64,000 nt of DNA, taken from the NCBI GenBank assembly GCA_030407315.1, contig JALQPE010001895.1, positions 1 to 64,000 of the forward strand. Direction: 5' to 3'. This stretch comes from Asparagopsis taxiformis (taxonomy: Eukaryota; Rhodophyta; Florideophyceae; Bonnemaisoniales; Bonnemaisoniaceae). The position numbers were made by a program, and so were the translations under genes. The notes under the pieces are model-generated. The model worked only from the letters and a program-made list of their open reading frames with translations. It ran no database searches and was not told the DNA's origin. Positions 51,196-60,029 of this stretch are shown piece after piece (positions within the stretch are counted from its first letter, which is position 1; each line of letters opens with the position of its first letter).

Positions 51196-52730
51196 TCTTT
51201 CGGATGTTTGAGTGTGAGGTACTGAAACTGAGTTTGCCTTGGACTGCTGAGAGGAAATTTTTTCTTACCAATATCCTGATCGCCGATGGAGGTGGATGAT
51301 TGTTTGCCAGTCTGGATGCTAGAGTCATCTGCATTTAAAGTTTCCAAATCTTCTTCATCTTCGTCTGAAGCACTAGGTGCACACTTCGGGCCTGGTTCCT
51401 GTGGTTCCTGAGTCTCGGCAGGGTTTTGATGCAGTGAAGGTTCTGATGAGTTGAGTTCATTACCTGATTCGATGTTTCCCTGAGGATCGCATTTTTCTCG
51501 GAGAACACGGCTTTGTGTATCCATATACTTCTTCATCATCCAATCGAACTGAGATGGACATGCACTCTTGAATACCTTGAGCAATGAAGGAAGTATGTCA
51601 ATGTCATTTCCAGCGTTACTGAGTACCTCTTCATCGAGAACAAACGTACGAAGAAGATTTTTCTGAATTACTTCCAGGTCTTTCGGCCATACATCGGAAC
51701 CCAGGAAGCGTTGAAACTTCTCCGCCTCAAGACGAGCAGCTTTGGCTGCTACAACTTGTTTTTGCATGACCGCCGCGGGGACAGTACGAAAGTTGTTCTG
51801 CTTGCAGTACATCTGCGCACGGTAAAGAGAATTGATTTGGTCCGCTTCAGTGGAGTTCATGAACGCTGAGGAGCCTTTGAGAGTATTCGTAGAGATCATA
51901 TCTCTATACACTCTACAGTCAAGGGTTGGGAGTGGATTGAGTGAACGTCCCTGCGATGATGCTCTCTGTTTCTCATAAGATCTCGCGAGCTCCGGGTGTT
52001 CCCCGTTCACCAATTCCCCAACCTTCTCCAGCACAATGCTAGATAGTTTCATAACACACCCAGCAAGCTGTCTCTGAGTGCTAGTCGACCTTCCATCCCC
52101 TCCTGCGTAAAAATCAGCGACTGCTGTTACGAATCCCTTAGGGATCCCAGAATCATCCAGACATCGCTCCCTTTTCAACGTATTACAGTCGTCATGAAGA
52201 GATTTCATAAGGTCGAAAACTGTCGTTTTGATGATGTAAGAGTCCTCCTGAAGAGCGTTCCTTGCTCGAGCGTACGCACGAAGCTTATCTAAGGGTGATG
52301 GGTTTATGCACAAAACAGTCCAAGAGAACCCAGCCCATTGCTCTGGTGACTTTTCCATCAAGCGCTGAAGAACAAGGAGGCGGTGAAAGCCATCTACGAT
52401 TCCGAACCAAGCCGCAAACTTTTGAACTTCCTTTTCTGCATCTTCGTTGTTCTTTCCATGTTCCTCCATGAGATAGGATTTCGGATAACTGCGAAAAGCA
52501 CCTTCAAGTTTAACAACGACAGCTTTGTTCCCGGCACTGCTTATTCCTCTCTCTATTATTCCATTTTGAGCCCCACTTCCGGTTGTGAAGCTGTGCTCTA
52601 GTCTATCGAGGCCTGAAGGAGATATGTGACGAACTTTTGTGAGAGGCACGCATGATCTTGGGTCTACCTGAATGATTCTTGCACCTTCTTCTATGTCGCC
52701 AAATAGGATTTGAACACGCTGGATTTTCAT
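51192..52730 (-). CDS. ParB/Srx-like domain protein (element C)
   Basis: I place the start at the ATG at 52730 (512 residues, MKIQRVQILFGD); the frame runs on to 52838 only from a GTG. Residues ~12-120 form the ParB-like domain: ARIIQVDPRSC, DRLEHSF, and GIVDGFHRLLVL carrying DGxHR. The rest is helical, then an acidic tail (DEDEEDLETLNADD). The last codons overlap the methyltransferase frame (-1). On the minus strand a good donor GTAAGA at 51268 pairs with AG acceptors at 51228 or 51222 (41 or 47 nt); either choice restores the methyltransferase frame without a stop. That would give a ParB-methyltransferase-PHD protein parallel to the single-ORF fusion at 39563-43060. Confidence 0.75.
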   Translation of the reverse strand: MKIQRVQILFGDIEEGARIIQVDPRSCVPLTKVRHISPSGLDRLEHSFTTGSGAQNGIIERGISSAGNKAVVVKLEGAFRSYPKSYLMEEHGKNNEDAEKEVQKFAAWFGIVDGFHRLLVLQRLMEKSPEQWAGFSWTVLCINPSPLDKLRAYARARNALQEDSYIIKTTVFDLMKSLHDDCNTLKRERCLDDSGIPKGFVTAVADFYAGGDGRSTSTQRQLAGCVMKLSSIVLEKVGELVNGEHPELARSYEKQRASSQGRSLNPLPTLDCRVYRDMISTNTLKGSSAFMNSTEADQINSLYRAQMYCKQNNFRTVPAAVMQKQVVAAKAARLEAEKFQRFLGSDVWPKDLEVIQKNLLRTFVLDEEVLSNAGNDIDILPSLLKVFKSACPSQFDWMMKKYMDTQSRVLREKCDPQGNIESGNELNSSEPSLHQNPAETQEPQEPGPKCAPSASDEDEEDLETLNADDSSIQTGKQSSTSIGDQDIGKKKFPLSSPRQTQFQYLTLKHPKD

Positions 52731-54162
52731 GGGTGGAACATCTTTTTCACTTTTTTCCTTGGTGTAGACTTTCGCGGCATTCTGCAACAAATCACAAACA
52801 ACACTGCAATGCCTATGGAAGAGTCTCTGAACAGTCACACTTCATATATTGCCAATAGACCCAGCACTTCCGATAGATCAGTACCTATCTTCTCAAGATT
52901 AGTATTGCAACGTCAGCGGAGCGAAAGGGATAGTGTTCAAACGCGTAGTTGGGATGATGAAAACAATGGATCTATTCTATACGCCGGCTAAAGAAGAATA
53001 TTAAAGCTTCGATCTTCCATGAAATATTCAGCCGAGTGCAGCACAGTGAGAATGAAATCTATCACGATTTTCCTTGACAAGCGTCTAGTTTCATTGTGAA
53101 GAACCTATCTATCCACCAATATTGAAAATGCCCTAGACATGACTTGTGTCATATATCGTGAGAACCTGCCATTTCATCTGTGCCAGCCGTACGTTTGGTT
53201 TAGAAATTGTAGCTGACCTTTAATCAGAATGACTATTGGCCCTTGATTACACTGTACTGGTTACAATGCGTAGACCATACATGGAATTCTCCACCGTGTT
53301 AAAATGGCACCTTTCCATTGGTTGACGGAAACCGCCATGTTCTTCTCCAATCTCTTCATTTCGAAAATGCCCCAAAGATGGTAGCCGTTTGCTTCATTTG
53401 TAGCTGCCCCGCTGTAAAAACACTTTGAGGTATAAGACCACAGATGCTCACCAACTGCCACGAGACCACTTCAATTCAGACACGTATTGATCCGTTCCTG
53501 TGAGCGAGTTTCCACATGCGCTCTAGACACGTTACGTTTGACGTGTGGCCCGGGATGTTGGATTCTCATGAGAAACCACCATCCGTGGATAGCTCATCCC
53601 TCCACAGGCCTCAAATCTGATGAAATTGAATCTAACAGGATAAGAAGGCCTTGCCATCGAGAAATATCATTCTGCCTAATGTAACGAATTAGTTTTGAAA
53701 CATATCCTTCTATTGAGAACCGAAAGTTTCTGGAGAGAGATGTTACAGTCCCGTACAAACTGCACGAAACATCACTAAAGCCACTGGTAGTGGGGAGCAA
53801 GACCACTGAGTACACTCGGCCAGTACGTACGGTAAGTGGCGCCGAAAATTGGAATCAATTCGTTCAATGAGTTCCTCACTTCGCACCAGTCCAAATATCG
53901 CTGGAGCTGAACGGAACATTGAATATTAGTATGGATGATAGATGAAGTTATCGGCTTTCGGGGTATGCACGATGATGAACCTAACTCAAATCAATTTAAC
54001 GTAACTGGAAATCCTCTGCCATCACTCCACATCTGCCACAGTCAGACATTGAACTCTTCAGGATTCACGGTTCAACTGAACCCAATTCACGTTTCTTCTA
54101 CTAGTTGACGTGTCTCCCACTCCTCAAAATCTGGTCATTGTGTCCTTATCACTGGTCTTTTC
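52731..54162. promoter_or_regulatory. Divergent intergenic region of element C
   Basis: About 1.4 kb between the minus-strand ParB-methyltransferase unit and the plus-strand transposase unit. It must hold promoters for both directions. No TATA box stands out and no long inverted structure was noticed. Confidence 0.45.
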
Positions 54163-55974
54163 ATGTCATCCCTCTCAGATTCGGTTTGCATCAACTGCGA
54201 TGAAGATGAACCTGTACTGTCGAGTCCAATTCCTTCACATTTAAGGCTCTCTACTACATTTACCTCAATTGAAACTCCGGAATCGACGCACTTTTTGAAT
54301 CATCTTCCTACATATCACCGAAACGGAAAGCCTAAACCCTACCGATACTATATTTCTGGTATTTGTAAGCCTTTAAGTCCAAGTTTATCCAGGCGTCGTT
54401 ACAAATTGAAGGAAAGGACTCCACGAGCCGACTCGGTAAGTTCTCTAAAAAAATGGAGGCTGGAGCAGTCCCAGACAAGTCTCAACCCGTTCGAAATGAA
54501 TAGAACCTGCTGCGTGAAACTAGAATGCTTCCGACGAATTGCTACGAACGGTTCTATCGGCTATACATTTGAAACATATAAGCGAATAATGGCAATGGAG
54601 CGAGAGGAAAGGAAACGGACTCTACTTTTGATGCTCAAGCCCGATGAAGGGCAATTCTATTTCAACAACGAACGGGTTTGTGGAGAATTCCTTCGATTGG
54701 GTTTCGGGTTTTCTCGAACACTGCAGAGCTGCGTGAAAGGTACTTCATGTGCCCCTGCGTCTAGGTCCGTTGCAGCATTGCCAAGGGCTCCCCGCGAATT
54801 CTTATCCCATAAGGAATCTATTCTCATGTTTCTTGAATCACTTGCGGACACTACGGCACAGAGTATGCCTGACAGAGACGAAAAGCACTTACCGGCATTC
54901 AAGAAAACCGCAGTCTATGAGCAGTTTCGGGAGAATTATGAAGAATATGAAAGTGATGGTTCCGTTCGAGTACCTCCCTCGAAGAGCTACTTCTTTAACG
55001 TATGGAAACGTCATTCTTCGCATATCAAAGTTAGAAAGCACCACAGGTTCACGAAGTGCTCCGAGTTTGGGCTTCTAAGGTCTGAACTTGACAAGTGCGG
55101 TCTCAATGAAAATCGTGCCAAACCTCTTAGGGATCGTCAAAAGATTCATTATGAATACATTGCTAGAGAAAGGCTTGCATACTCTATGAAAGCAAAGATG
55201 GCCGCGAGGAACCCGAAATCTTACTGCTCATTCGTGATAGATGGTGCAGACCAATCCGCTTTTGGATTGCCGCATTTTGTCTTTGACACGAAATCTTCCA
55301 GGGGTGAGAAACTAAAGGTGAAGTTAATTGGCTCGCTAGAGCATGGCTCAGTGAACAACTTGACATTGTTTCTTCTCACTGAAGAGTTTGAAACTGGAGG
55401 GAATCATATAATTGAAACAATACATCGAGTACTGCAGATGAAGTTCGATACTGGAGCACTACCAAAACCCCTATTTCTACAGCTTGACAACTGCACTAGG
55501 GAAAATAAGAACCGGTATGTGATGGCTTATATCGAAACGTTAGTAAGCCGGGGTATCTTTGATGAAGTACAAGTCTCGTTCCTCCCAATCGGCCATACAC
55601 ACTCTGACATTGACCAATGTTTCAGTCGAACTTCTCAAAGGTTCCGAACTAATGAAGCGTTGAATACGGAACAGATGATGGAGGAACTAAAAATGTGCTA
55701 CAATCCTGCACCTGTGGTTGTTCGGATGAAACATGTCGTACACTTTTCGGGCTTGTGCATTCTCCAAGGATGCCTCCGAAAAATACCTCCATTCAGTCAT
55801 TACCGGTTCTTCCGGTTCACCAGGACAGCTCGAGGAGGTCAGAGTTTTGAAGATGGAGTTCTTTCGAGCGGTACAAAATGCGCTGTCCGCGTGGCCTGTC
55901 TGGATGATTGGATTCCTCTTGATGAATCCAATCATCTCCTGAGACAGGCTTCATTAAATTTCCCCCAGACCTGA
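54163..55974 (+). CDS. DDE-like transposase (DUF7869-like) of element C
   Basis: 603 residues, ATG at 54163. The C-terminal half has the RNase-H-like signature known from DUF7869-type eukaryotic proteins: FVIDGADQSAFGLPHF (first Asp), KPLFLQLDNCTRENKNRYV (second Asp in LDNC-N-N), and VSFLPIGHTHSDIDQCFSR, with His and Asp typical of that family. The N-terminal half has CCVKLECFRR-like cysteines and basic stretches that may bind DNA. It reads away from the ParB-methyltransferase unit. Its 3' end overlaps the following frame (-1); a 77-nt intron from GTACAA (55871) to ACAG (55947) would join them. Family recognition is from memory of the motif; a transposase role is inferred. Confidence 0.68.
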   Translation: MSSLSDSVCINCDEDEPVLSSPIPSHLRLSTTFTSIETPESTHFLNHLPTYHRNGKPKPYRYYISGICKPLSPSLSRRRYKLKERTPRADSVSSLKKWRLEQSQTSLNPFEMNRTCCVKLECFRRIATNGSIGYTFETYKRIMAMEREERKRTLLLMLKPDEGQFYFNNERVCGEFLRLGFGFSRTLQSCVKGTSCAPASRSVAALPRAPREFLSHKESILMFLESLADTTAQSMPDRDEKHLPAFKKTAVYEQFRENYEEYESDGSVRVPPSKSYFFNVWKRHSSHIKVRKHHRFTKCSEFGLLRSELDKCGLNENRAKPLRDRQKIHYEYIARERLAYSMKAKMAARNPKSYCSFVIDGADQSAFGLPHFVFDTKSSRGEKLKVKLIGSLEHGSVNNLTLFLLTEEFETGGNHIIETIHRVLQMKFDTGALPKPLFLQLDNCTRENKNRYVMAYIETLVSRGIFDEVQVSFLPIGHTHSDIDQCFSRTSQRFRTNEALNTEQMMEELKMCYNPAPVVVRMKHVVHFSGLCILQGCLRKIPPFSHYRFFRFTRTARGGQSFEDGVLSSGTKCAVRVACLDDWIPLDESNHLLRQASLNFPQT

Positions 55975-56033
55975 AGCTTACACCTGTTTCCAAACTTCGA
56001 TCCCCTGATAACGTAATAAGCATAAACAAGGTC

Positions 56034-57014
56034 TTGGAGTCATGCGAGGAAAGGATTTCGAATGCTTCTGTTCTTCGTTCGCTAAGAGAATTGAGAGACC
56101 AAGTTTATTGTGACCGAGACGATCCGTTCCATTGGGATCTGGCACACTCATTTGAGATGAACCAAACGCATATCCTGGATGATTCCGGAGAGGAAGACAA
56201 TTGCAATTATATTCATCCAGGTATTGGATTCAAGTACAACTCTGGTGAGATGGTGGCAGTTAAGACCTCATCATCAGATTGTCCATTTTGGGTTGCTGAG
56301 ATTCTATCCATCTCCCAGAGATCGGAGGATAACGTAATAACCAGGATCAAAGTCAGATGGTACGAGCAGTACAGAAATGACACTGATATCTTCACTGCAA
56401 GATATGCTCCAAGCAATACAAAAATCGGGAAAAGAAATGTCCCTTTCATTCAGGAAATCAGTGTTCAGACAATATTGGTGAAGTTCGGACGGCTGAAGAG
56501 GGATAAAAGAATTAGTGAAAAGATGCCAAGAGCATCCGAAGCTCTCTTGGGGTTGCATGACAGTTTGATGGGCTCCCCAGGAAATGAAACCCACCTTGAA
56601 TTACCATCACCGGGAAAGTCCGTGATATGTGCATCAGGACCGTTATGTATCCTCGCAAATAACCCTGATGCTCAACGGCCCGAGCGCCTACTCACTGTTT
56701 GCACAAAGTGCCGAAAAAAGGTGCATGACTTATGCAGTGGAGGCGAGACAAATGAGCGAATCTGTGCTGTTTGTGCATGTAGTATACGTGGCAATTCCGA
56801 AATTGCAAATATTTACGTTTTCCGCGGAATTCGAATTTCGGCGGACACGACCGGCGACAGCAATGCACGAACACTGCTGGCGCATGCGCGCGTGCAACCG
56901 GCACACGTGTGCAACGAACGTATTGGCAACGGCCAACGGACCAACGGGTCCCTACGTGTGACCCACAAGGTCCTTTCCCATTCGGGGACGTTACGAGCAG
57001 TGTTTACACTGTAA
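56034..57014 (+). CDS. BAH-like / PHD-like chromatin reader, C-terminus interrupted by a retrotransposon
   Basis: The frame has no convincing ATG (it opens at TTG and is open back to ~55926 across the transposase stop), so it is probably the 3' exon of the preceding gene. A BAH-like segment (EMVAVKTSSSDCPFWVAEIL ... IKVRWYEQYRNDTDIF ... EISVQTILVKF, ~70-155) precedes a PHD-like finger identical at DNA level to that of the methyltransferase. At 56778, right after ICAVCA, the sequence switches to the LTR beginning TGTAGTATACG; residues beyond that are LTR read-through, and the native ending (NMQQKSTQAK in the sister copy) is displaced. The true coding part within the window ends at 56777. Confidence 0.65.
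   Translation: MESCEERISNASVLRSLRELRDQVYCDRDDPFHWDLAHSFEMNQTHILDDSGEEDNCNYIHPGIGFKYNSGEMVAVKTSSSDCPFWVAEILSISQRSEDNVITRIKVRWYEQYRNDTDIFTARYAPSNTKIGKRNVPFIQEISVQTILVKFGRLKRDKRISEKMPRASEALLGLHDSLMGSPGNETHLELPSPGKSVICASGPLCILANNPDAQRPERLLTVCTKCRKKVHDLCSGGETNERICAVCACSIRGNSEIANIYVFRGIRISADTTGDSNARTLLAHARVQPAHVCNERIGNGQRTNGSLRVTHKVLSHSGTLRAVFTL
56614..56777 (+). repeat. Inverted repeat arm encoding the PHD-like finger (right)
   Basis: Perfect 164-bp inverted partner of 49918-50081. Homology would be expected to go on past 56777, but the retrotransposon LTR begins there. Confidence 0.97.
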
Positions 57015-57530
57015 AGCGATGCCATCGTGGCTATATAGGTATTGGCATCGTGCCGGGAGGGAAAGGGGACAATACATCGAACAAGCAACGGCTCTAGTCT
57101 ACGACTGACTTCTACGTTTTACGTTTACGTTTTGCCTAGCGAGGCTCCGTCTCCGTCGAGCTGCGTACTCCCTACCCATCGCCGCACGTAAGGCTGATTG
57201 CGTGTAGTGCCTCCGGGCTTGGTTGAGAGCGCCTCCGGTGACGTACCACCTCGTTTGCTAACGTAATCCTCGCGTGGATTGTTGCGTCGCGACGCTCGTG
57301 TCTACTCGCTAACCACTCTACCTTCTACCGTTCTAACAATACAGTCAAACACCAGCGGGTGGACTGCTCGTTTCGTTTCGTAAGGACAGCGTGTCCACTG
57401 GCTCGTACCAGCTACTACGTCTAACGAACTATCGTTCCACACTGGTCTCTCGACCTAGAAGTTGCTACGAGCATAACGACAACCAACGAGGTTGAGCTCT
57501 TTTACGTTAAACGAAAGCTACGTGCTACAG
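56778..57530 (+). repeat. Probable 5' LTR of a Ty3/gypsy retrotransposon
   Basis: It starts TGTAGTATACG exactly where identity to the sister zinc-finger arm ends. A matching CTACA lies at 57526-57530, giving 5-nt TGTAG...CTACA ends. A TATA-box-like TATATA is at 57032-57037. The right border is uncertain: only ten bases separate it from the gag ATG and no clear tRNA primer site was recognised, so the LTR could end earlier. Confidence 0.55.
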
Positions 57531-57540
57531 ACGACGGTCT

Positions 57541-59946
57541 ATGAATTACGCTGTGTCGAACTCCCGCGCGTCGCCCAGGCAACCGTTGCCAACGTCAGCG
57601 GACGCCGAAGCCGACGTGGCCTTGTCAGCAGAAGTGATCTTCGCGACTGATCGGTCTATCCCGCCGGATATCGAGGCGATCGGCCAGCTACCACGTACGG
57701 TAAGCCCGTTTGAGTCCATGAGTATGGACCCCGCAACGCGCGGTCAGCTCAACGAAGGGAACGTGACTCCCACGGCACTACGCGTAGTGTACGAAGACCT
57801 TCGAGGTCACATCGAAAGGGCGAGCGACGCAGCCGTCGACGAAGCCGTAAGGCAGAGACTCGGAGCCTCGGAGCGCGAAGCTCGTGCGTTACGTGAACGC
57901 TCAGCGACCCTCGAACGGGAAAACGAAGATTTACGAAACCGCCTCTCCGCCGTGGAGGGAAGACTCGACTCGTTTGTCGTAGTATTCAACGAAATCGTCG
58001 CCGGACGTTCCGCTCCGCCGAGCGGAAGCGATCCGAATTACGATGAAGGCTCGCGCGCCTATAACTCGCAATCCTCCCCGGCCGTTCCGGGAGGATACCC
58101 ATCAACACCCGGTCCGACGACCCCGACAACGTACGGAAGGGGGGCGACAGTGCAACGAGCCATCGCCAACCCCAACGAGACGCCACGAAGGCAATTGCGT
58201 TTTAACGATACGCCAGACCACGCGCGGTCGGCGGACGCAGCACGAGCTGCGCAATTCGATACGAGAGCTCCCCCGCCACGTGAGACGTACATTCTGTGGC
58301 TGGGTACGTTCGGCACGACGGACACGCGAGTCCACGAAAACGAACGTGCCGACGCGGTACGCTTACCAGGGAACGCCCTCGGACCCGTTTGCCACGCGTT
58401 GGCAGAGCACACGACAATGCTCGACGCATTTGCGAACGTGGTGTCGTACCGCATGTACCGACTTAACGATGTACGTGAACATCTCTACGTAAACGAGAGT
58501 CAAAGCGTACATAAGCTCAAACGTGAGCTGGAGGGACTTTTCCCTACGTTAAAGCCGTTCTCCGGCCGGAATCCGATTACGTTGCTCGGATTCCTCGCCC
58601 AAATACGTGATGGGTTCAGCACACTCGGAGTGTGCGAGGGAGTGGCAGTACGTGCGCTGCACTTCTTCCTCGAAGGGGACGCCCGACGGTTCTACGATTC
58701 CCAGTGTACGACTGGTGTGATCACGACTGATCCGACGAAGAGGTTCTCGTGGCCTCACGTGATCAACGCGTTGATCAAACGATACCTGCAAGACGACGTG
58801 CTGCAGGAGGCCTACGAAAAGGTCACGATGATCACGCAGAGTCCTAACGAGGACGAGAATCAGTACGCTGATAGACTCGACACTGCCACGCGGGCGTGCA
58901 ACTACGTGTTTACGGACCGACTCCTCGTTCACCACTACGTGCGTGGATTGCTGCCCTCGACGCGGGCAGCCGTGACGGAACGACTCCGGTCACTCCCCGA
59001 ACGAAAGAGGAACGACCTCACCGTTGTGAGACGATTGGCGACGGCCGAAGGAACGACCTTCCGTGCACGTACGGCAGCTGTCGCGTCAGCCGCGAAACCG
59101 AAAGTGCGGTTTCCGATGAAGCCTACGTTGGCTATTTCCGACCACGAGTCGAGGAAGTTCGCGGACTACGATGAGTCCGCGTACTTACGTAATGAACGGG
59201 CTAGCGAGCCCAGTTACCACGATGGTAACCCGAACGTCCCCGCGAGGGATGATGACGACGTGTCGCTCGCTGCGGCTCACGTTGCCGAGAATTTGGAGGC
59301 GATCCTCTTCACGAACGGGCCGCCGCCCAACGATACGAAAACGGCAAACGAAAAGCCGGACGAGCTCGAAGCTCGATTGAACCGTCCATGCGAGGACGTG
59401 CCGAAGCTCACGAGCGAGCAGACGCAATTGGCGCACTCCGTAATCCCGAATGATTACTGGACGCTGTCGTGTTGGTCATGCCGCGAAGATGGCCACTCGA
59501 CGTTTACGTGTCCGCGTCTGACGCCAGATCAACGGATCTTTTTCGCGTACAAGTACTACCTCTTCCACGTGAAGAGCAACCCATGTCAGGCTGAGTACTT
59601 CCGCCAACGAATGGCCAAACGAAACCAGGAACGACCTGGTGAGCGAGGGAACGTGACCTCGCGGAGGTATGGCACGCCGCCTACGATACTCCGAAACCCC
59701 AATCGTGACGGGGGGAGGACCTTCGACAGGCGCCGCGGCGACTTTCGTAATGACCGACGTGACCCCCGCCCGTGGGCGAACGAACGAAATGGCCAGCGTA
59801 ATGGCCGCAGCGGAGTCTACGTGACGACCTCCGCTGACGAAACACCACTCGAGGTGGAAACGAGTCGCGATGACGAACGAGCTTCGTGGGCTCACGACGA
59901 CGACGTGTCGAGCGGCCTCGCGCCGGAAAACGACCAGGCGATGTAG
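57541..59946 (+). CDS. gag: Gag polyprotein of the Ty3/gypsy element
   Basis: 801 residues, ATG at 57541, stop TAG at 59944-59946. A coiled coil is likely at ~88-150 (SEREARALRERSATLERENE). The capsid-like core spans ~325-480 (LFPTLKPFSGRNPITLLGFL; RFSWPHVINALIKRYLQDD). A CCHC zinc knuckle CWSCREDGHSTFTC is at ~644-657, followed by an Arg/Asn-rich tail. It forms the virus-like particle and packages the RNA. The downstream pol frame is the -1 frame and is open across the gag stop, so a frameshift is possible; pol also has its own ATG 84 bp on. Confidence 0.9.
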   Translation: MNYAVSNSRASPRQPLPTSADAEADVALSAEVIFATDRSIPPDIEAIGQLPRTVSPFESMSMDPATRGQLNEGNVTPTALRVVYEDLRGHIERASDAAVDEAVRQRLGASEREARALRERSATLERENEDLRNRLSAVEGRLDSFVVVFNEIVAGRSAPPSGSDPNYDEGSRAYNSQSSPAVPGGYPSTPGPTTPTTYGRGATVQRAIANPNETPRRQLRFNDTPDHARSADAARAAQFDTRAPPPRETYILWLGTFGTTDTRVHENERADAVRLPGNALGPVCHALAEHTTMLDAFANVVSYRMYRLNDVREHLYVNESQSVHKLKRELEGLFPTLKPFSGRNPITLLGFLAQIRDGFSTLGVCEGVAVRALHFFLEGDARRFYDSQCTTGVITTDPTKRFSWPHVINALIKRYLQDDVLQEAYEKVTMITQSPNEDENQYADRLDTATRACNYVFTDRLLVHHYVRGLLPSTRAAVTERLRSLPERKRNDLTVVRRLATAEGTTFRARTAAVASAAKPKVRFPMKPTLAISDHESRKFADYDESAYLRNERASEPSYHDGNPNVPARDDDDVSLAAAHVAENLEAILFTNGPPPNDTKTANEKPDELEARLNRPCEDVPKLTSEQTQLAHSVIPNDYWTLSCWSCREDGHSTFTCPRLTPDQRIFFAYKYYLFHVKSNPCQAEYFRQRMAKRNQERPGERGNVTSRRYGTPPTILRNPNRDGGRTFDRRRGDFRNDRRDPRPWANERNGQRNGRSGVYVTTSADETPLEVETSRDDERASWAHDDDVSSGLAPENDQAM

Positions 59947-60029
59947 GTCACGAGCCACCCACATCGCCTGAACCCTTACGTGAAAGGGGGACGACCGACG
60001 TCGATGATTGGTCCTCCGCAGGCTCACCG

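Noticed and set aside
51261..51267. A-rich run as a -1 ribosomal slippery site between the ParB-like and methyltransferase frames
   Set aside because: The heptamer in the zero frame does not fit X XXY YYZ, whereas a good GT-AG intron does restore the frame.
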